Source: Epiperipatus broadwayi
Lineage: Eukaryota; Onychophora; Udeonychophora; Euonychophora; Peripatidae
Assembly (NCBI GenBank): GCA_028023455.1
Contig: JAQFVV010006337.1
Span: 788,501-852,500 of the forward strand
Length of the DNA: 64,000 nt
Direction: 5' to 3'
Below are positions 59,450-64,000 of the stretch, piece after piece. Numbering within the stretch: position 1 is the first letter of the stretch; every line of letters starts with the position of its first letter. The notes beneath the pieces are model-generated. The model worked only from the letters and a program-made list of their open reading frames with translations, did not search any database and had not been told where the DNA came from. The translations under genes were made by a program, and so were the position numbers.

Positions 59450-62400
59450 GTTTCCTCATCAATTTTTTTTCTGAAATATTTCAACATAATGTCTAATTGA
59501 GCTCTCCAATGTATTCTACTCTCTGCCATATCTACCCAATAAAAACAATTGACATTATATTTCTTTAGAATGTCTTAAAAATAGATTCTTATAATATAGA
59601 CAAGGTATAGAAACCCATACTTAAGTTTATCATAAAGCACCTTTATAAAAACTCTTCCATAGTTCATTCATTTTCTGTATCCAATCAAATTAATATGTCA
59701 AATTACTATAATGAACTTACTAATATTACATACAGTAAACTGAAGAACACATTGGTTATGATGTTGGCATTGTATCTTTAAAATTTTACAAAGTATCCAT
59801 AAATTTAAACTTTCCCAATGTTTTTATACTTGATATTATAATGTCCACACTTCATTTCTATGCAATAAATTAGGTAAAATAACTGCTCAATATTTAGCTA
59901 ATTTAATGGCAATAGTTTTTTCCCTCTGATAAAGTAATCTATTTTTTAACTTGCTAAAAAAAAGCAACACAATGGATTCTGTGTTGAAACTCAACATCTA
60001 CGTCTATCCTTCTACTTATAAAACTATCAAGGTTTTAAACTAGTTTACATTCTCAAGATTATAACTATCAAAGCTAAATATTACTGAGTGTTTTTTTTCT
60101 GTCACTGGTTAATAAAGAACTTGAATTTTTCATCATTAATTAATAAACCAAGTTCAGTATAAGTTACATTCAAAATAAAGAAAATGTCATGTAAATAGTC
60201 ATTCAAATTAGAAAAAAATAGCAGAATCATCAGCATACAAAATAATCCAGAAGATAAAATTCTTGTTTTTGTTTTTAATCAATTCATGTTAAAAATTTCA
60301 TTATCAAATCTGTGTTTCTATCATTATGCTGCCTATAAACAATTCTAAAAACTGGAGTTATAAAAATTAAAAACAATATTAGGGCAACTACATTTCCCTG
60401 TTTGTTTTCAGTTTTCATTTTAAATAAACCTTCCTCTCATTACATCAAGTAGAAGCTGTATTTCAAACAATGTCATAGACCTGTTCTATAAACTAAATCA
60501 AATGCATCGACTAAATCAATAAAAGTAATAGACAAATAATTCTTTTTTTCAACACTTTTCTTGTAATTGACTGGCAACAAACATGACATTTACAGTGCTT
60601 TTTCATTCTCTAAAATTACAGTTTCTGGCAGCCATTCATCTATAACTAGAAGCTACCTATTTAACAAATTTATTGAAAATATCTTTGCTATAGTAGATAA
60701 CAATGATATTCTATGATCATTAATGTGATCTTGTCTATTCCTTTTGTTTTTAAAAATTAGAACAAAATCAACCTTAAAGTCAGGTGGCACAATTTCATGG
60801 ATCCAGATATTTCTAGAAAAATCCAGATATTTTTGAAGCTAACAAATCACTATATTTTACATTTTTCCATATATTTTATCAGGGCCTGTAGCCTTTCTAT
60901 CTTTAAGATTATAAAGAGCTGTTTTGATTTCACAAAACTGAATATCTATTTGTAGATAAATTGAATATATCATTAAAAGTCTTCATCTTAATTTTTGTAT
61001 CATTATTCAGAAAATTAACAAAATATTCCTCCCATCTTTTCAAGGTATCATTGTCACTTATATAAAAAAATGCCATTGCTGGGTTTAATAGAATTGTGAT
61101 ATCATTTTTCAGATCCATATTCTGCTTTTAATGCATTAAAACAAATCTAGTATGACTATAGGCATTGATTGATCTGCACCTTCTTTGCAGTTTTAATTAA
61201 CTAATCATTTTTAAACATTCTTGTTAATCAATGACCTTTTATTTTCAAAATTCTATATTTAATATAAAGTTCTACATTCAATCTATTATTTTGCCAGGAA
61301 AAAATGCCATATGTGTCTTTTAATTAAATTGCTAATCATAAGATCATGATAAGAAAACCAGTAATAATTCTTTTTAGTGAACCCAAGTACAGATTTACTG
61401 GATCTGTAACCCACTCCTTAAAAGAATTCTATGATTCAGTAATAAAATTCAAATTATAAATCTTAGTGTTTAATAGCTATTGAAATTGTATATATATATA
61501 TAATAGATTCTTCTAAAGAATAGGAGCTTCAATTTTTTTGTGAATATGATTGAAATATCTATTTTTAATGTGACTATTATTTTAATCTTAGAGCATACTA
61601 ATCTTTGATCTGTTCAAAAATCTGAATTTGTGAGTGTTCTATAATATGAACTCGTGTTACATTCTGAATTCTAACTGTAGAATAATTAATTAAATGCCAT
61701 TGTTTTGAGAATTAATGTAACCATGTCCATTTATAATATTTTTCTATCAAAACAAAGTGTTTGTAATAGTCATTTTATGTGTTATGTATAAATTCAATAC
61801 TAAATAATCATTTGAATTTACAGCAACAATTTCATTATTTCTAATAACTTTTGGCCAAAATGTACTATTTGTATCAATAAGTGTATTAAAGTCTCCAAGA
61901 AGAAAAAATTGATATTTTAATGGTATTGCTGTAATAAGGTATCCAACAAAAAATAAAAATTTATTTCTCTAAATTTTCTAAATCTAAACTTGGAACATAG
62001 GCACTCATAAAATAAGCATATACTAAATTAGACTTTAAAACATATCTAACATCTTCTTTCACTGACTAACCTGCCTTGCCAAAAAAAATTTGAATCAATT
62101 CATCTGTTCCATTAAACTTAATTCTCTGGTAGATAAGTTTCACTAAAAGCAGCTTTGATTTTAAATCTTCATAATTTCTTAATCATAAATGTAGTCCTCT
62201 GTTTTCGTCTTGAAGAATTTATATTAAATAAAGTTTGCACATTCCATGTACCTATATTTAGAAAAAAATTAGATTTATAATAGTTACTAGTACCATCACC
62301 GCCATTTGCATTAACATTGCTATTGATATTATTATTACTATTATTATTTCTACTGCTGGAATGAGTAATCCAACAAGTAAAACAACCTGTAAGACAGGCC

Positions 62401-62660
62401 ATTTTTAGACCACATTTTCTAGGCAATTTTACTTCCATAATAAGCAGAGAGATCCCTACATTCTTTGCCAGTCAAAACTCCTGTTTCACTGAAATCCATT
62501 TCCTAATGCATTCATTAGTGATTGTATTGCCTCCAGAAAAATTACAACTAAAGACTGTCATGCCTTCTAAGCATATCCTATCATTGCTTTCTAAATTCTC
62601 AAGGGCTTGAGATAAAAAAGAGAAAAAGAAAAAATTGGAATCAGAAATATTTTGCATTTA
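59450..62660 (-). pseudogene. Decayed LINE (endonuclease + RT, CR1/RTE-like), minus strand
   Basis: Read 5' to 3' on the minus strand. An upstream frame at 62657-62472 is of unknown role. An Asn-rich stretch from an AAT repeat leads into the endonuclease start IGTWNVQTLFNINSSRRKQR (about 62265-62200). MSAYVPSLDLEN (about 62010) and FFLLGDFNTLID (about 61905-61865) are the family's YAP and GDFN motifs. RWEEYFVNFLNND (61045-61005) is the linker before RT. ALYNLKDRKATGPDKI (60920-60873) is RT block 0/1. HRISLLSTIAKIFSINLLNR (about 60715-60655) is block 2, and FIDLVDAFDLVYR (about 60530-60490) is motif A. Many stops and shifts. The YADD block and 3' end are not clear. Confidence 0.8.
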
Positions 62661-64000
62661 GTTAAAAGACTTGGCTTTCATCTCTTTATTGAGACCTTGC
62701 TAATTAAATATTTGTAAATATAATTGGTTGTTTGTTTCAGTCTTATTTAGATTAATTATTATATTAAGTATATGTCGATAACAACATTGTGAACAAATAA
62801 ATTTTATACGGAATATTTGACCATTGTATACACAATACCATTATCACAGTTAGAATAACATGAGGGGTAACAATGAGTGGACTCTACAATAACTTAAGTG
62901 ACTGAAAAAGAAATGGAGAGTCAAAAAGAACTATTTTTATGGAAATATTACATAGTCTTTGATGAATGAAGATCCTATTCTACAAGGTAGCAGAAATTTT
63001 TAGTCAGATACTGTTTTTTATTCACAGTTGGCTTCATGTTTAATGATAACTCCAATATCTTCCATCTATGGAATCTATCGATAACCTAAGAATAATACCC
63101 AACTTTTAAAGATAAAAGCTAACATAATTTAAAAACATATAATTAATATTAAAATTATTTTAAAATGGCAATCATACTGTTTTTAAGTACTGTCACTTTT
63201 ATACAGTTTAAAAATAGTTCTAAAATGTTCTATTCTTATGAAACATTTTCTAACTTAGTTTTTTTTTTAGTTTTTTTTTTCTTTAAATTTACTTTTTAAC
63301 TTTAAAAATTCAAAGGGAATTTTTGTTCTAAAGTTAGAGTTACTTTCTTTTACTACTCTGAGATGTCAAAAAACAATAATTTAAAAATTTTGAAAATCTA
63401 AGTTCAAAAGTAACACCAGGAAAAATTTACTTTTAAGAAAAAATGTTCTCCAATATCCATTATTTGTTTTAAAAACAATTGGATTTTAACATTTCCCCCC
63501 TAAATTTAACAATTTATTGATATCCTTGGTGCAAAAATCTTGCATTATATAGTAGTAGTGGTTAACATCATTGAAATAAAGTTTTTCATTCTATGGTATT
63601 TAATGGGCTTTGGATATATTCAGAAAAAGGAAACTTAAACATAGCAATTTGTATATCAGTGAAAAAACAAAGCTTCTAGCTTGATGCTACAATTACCCTC
63701 CCTTCTCAAATCTATTTCCAGGCAAATAAAGATAATATATTTGTTGCTATTTCTGAATTTTTATAAATTATTTTATTTGCAATTTATATTCAAAAATACA
63801 AAAATATCTGTTTAGTTTTTATGAAAAGGTTTTTATTCAATGATATAATGCAACCAAAACACCAATTGAAATCATCTATAACTCTAAAAACCAATTGTGT
63901 ACCTGTTTATAAGAACTAATAAAATACCCATGTTCCATAAGTTAAATAAAATAGTATTAGGCTCTAATTAACTATACATTTTATAAATTTAATAAATTAA
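62661..64000. other. AT-rich DNA, nothing recognised
   Basis: No gene. Only homopolymer runs and low-complexity frames to the window end. Confidence 0.5.

Overview
This window is AT-rich eukaryotic DNA (roughly three quarters A+T by eye) with no convincing host protein-coding gene. There are no operons, no Shine-Dalgarno-spaced ORFs, no rRNA and no CRISPR. What can be read is a layered deposit of transposable elements: three decayed non-LTR retrotransposons (LINEs), tRNA-derived short retroposons, a Tigger/pogo-like DNA-transposon remnant, several fold-back elements, a duplicated interspersed repeat, many (AT)n microsatellites, and insertions carrying hammerhead ribozymes. The mix, with 'craniofacial development protein 2-like' LINEs and Penelope/retrozyme-like ribozyme repeats, points to an AT-rich invertebrate metazoan. 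I cannot name the species.

Layout. 1-11 kb: featureless AT-rich DNA with (AT)n arrays, one short SINE-like repeat and a possible LTR-like promoter and end. 11-21 kb: fold-back element, first copy of an interspersed repeat (modules A, B, C) split by a 1.2-kb Tigger-like element, a decayed coiled-coil ORF on the minus strand, then a second copy of the repeat. 21.2-28.2 kb: a block of about 7 kb that splits module C of the second copy. It holds a plus-strand LINE (endonuclease, RT, C-terminal part, GAT-rich tail), itself hit by a tRNA-SINE and by a 651-bp hammerhead-ribozyme repeat with a 14-bp target duplication. 29-31.4 kb: long inverted repeat, SINE-like pieces, a perfect 50-bp tandem duplication and a purine-rich block. 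36.2 kb: a diverged second hammerhead motif. 38.7 kb: a 90-bp (TA)n tract. 43.9-45.3 kb: fold-back element with arms of about 190 bp. 46.8-47.8 kb: segmental duplication. 51.9-54.2 kb: decayed plus-strand jockey/CR1-like LINE. 55.8-56.8 kb: second, larger ribozyme-repeat insertion with a large inverted arm. 58.6 kb: retroposed tRNA-Gly pseudogene with a 15-bp target duplication. 59.4-62.7 kb: decayed minus-strand LINE.

The most notable system is the ribozyme-bearing repeat. Units of about 455 nt sit head to tail and are bounded by type I hammerhead motifs (CUGAYGA...GAAAC...GUC) whose stem I is paired across an internal loop. Two independent insertions have flanking target duplications, an inverted 5' segment and no reverse transcriptase. 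This is the architecture of Penelope-like pLTRs or of animal retrozymes, which make small circular RNAs and depend on another element's RT. At the first locus the direct-orientation copy begins within a base of the predicted self-cleavage site.
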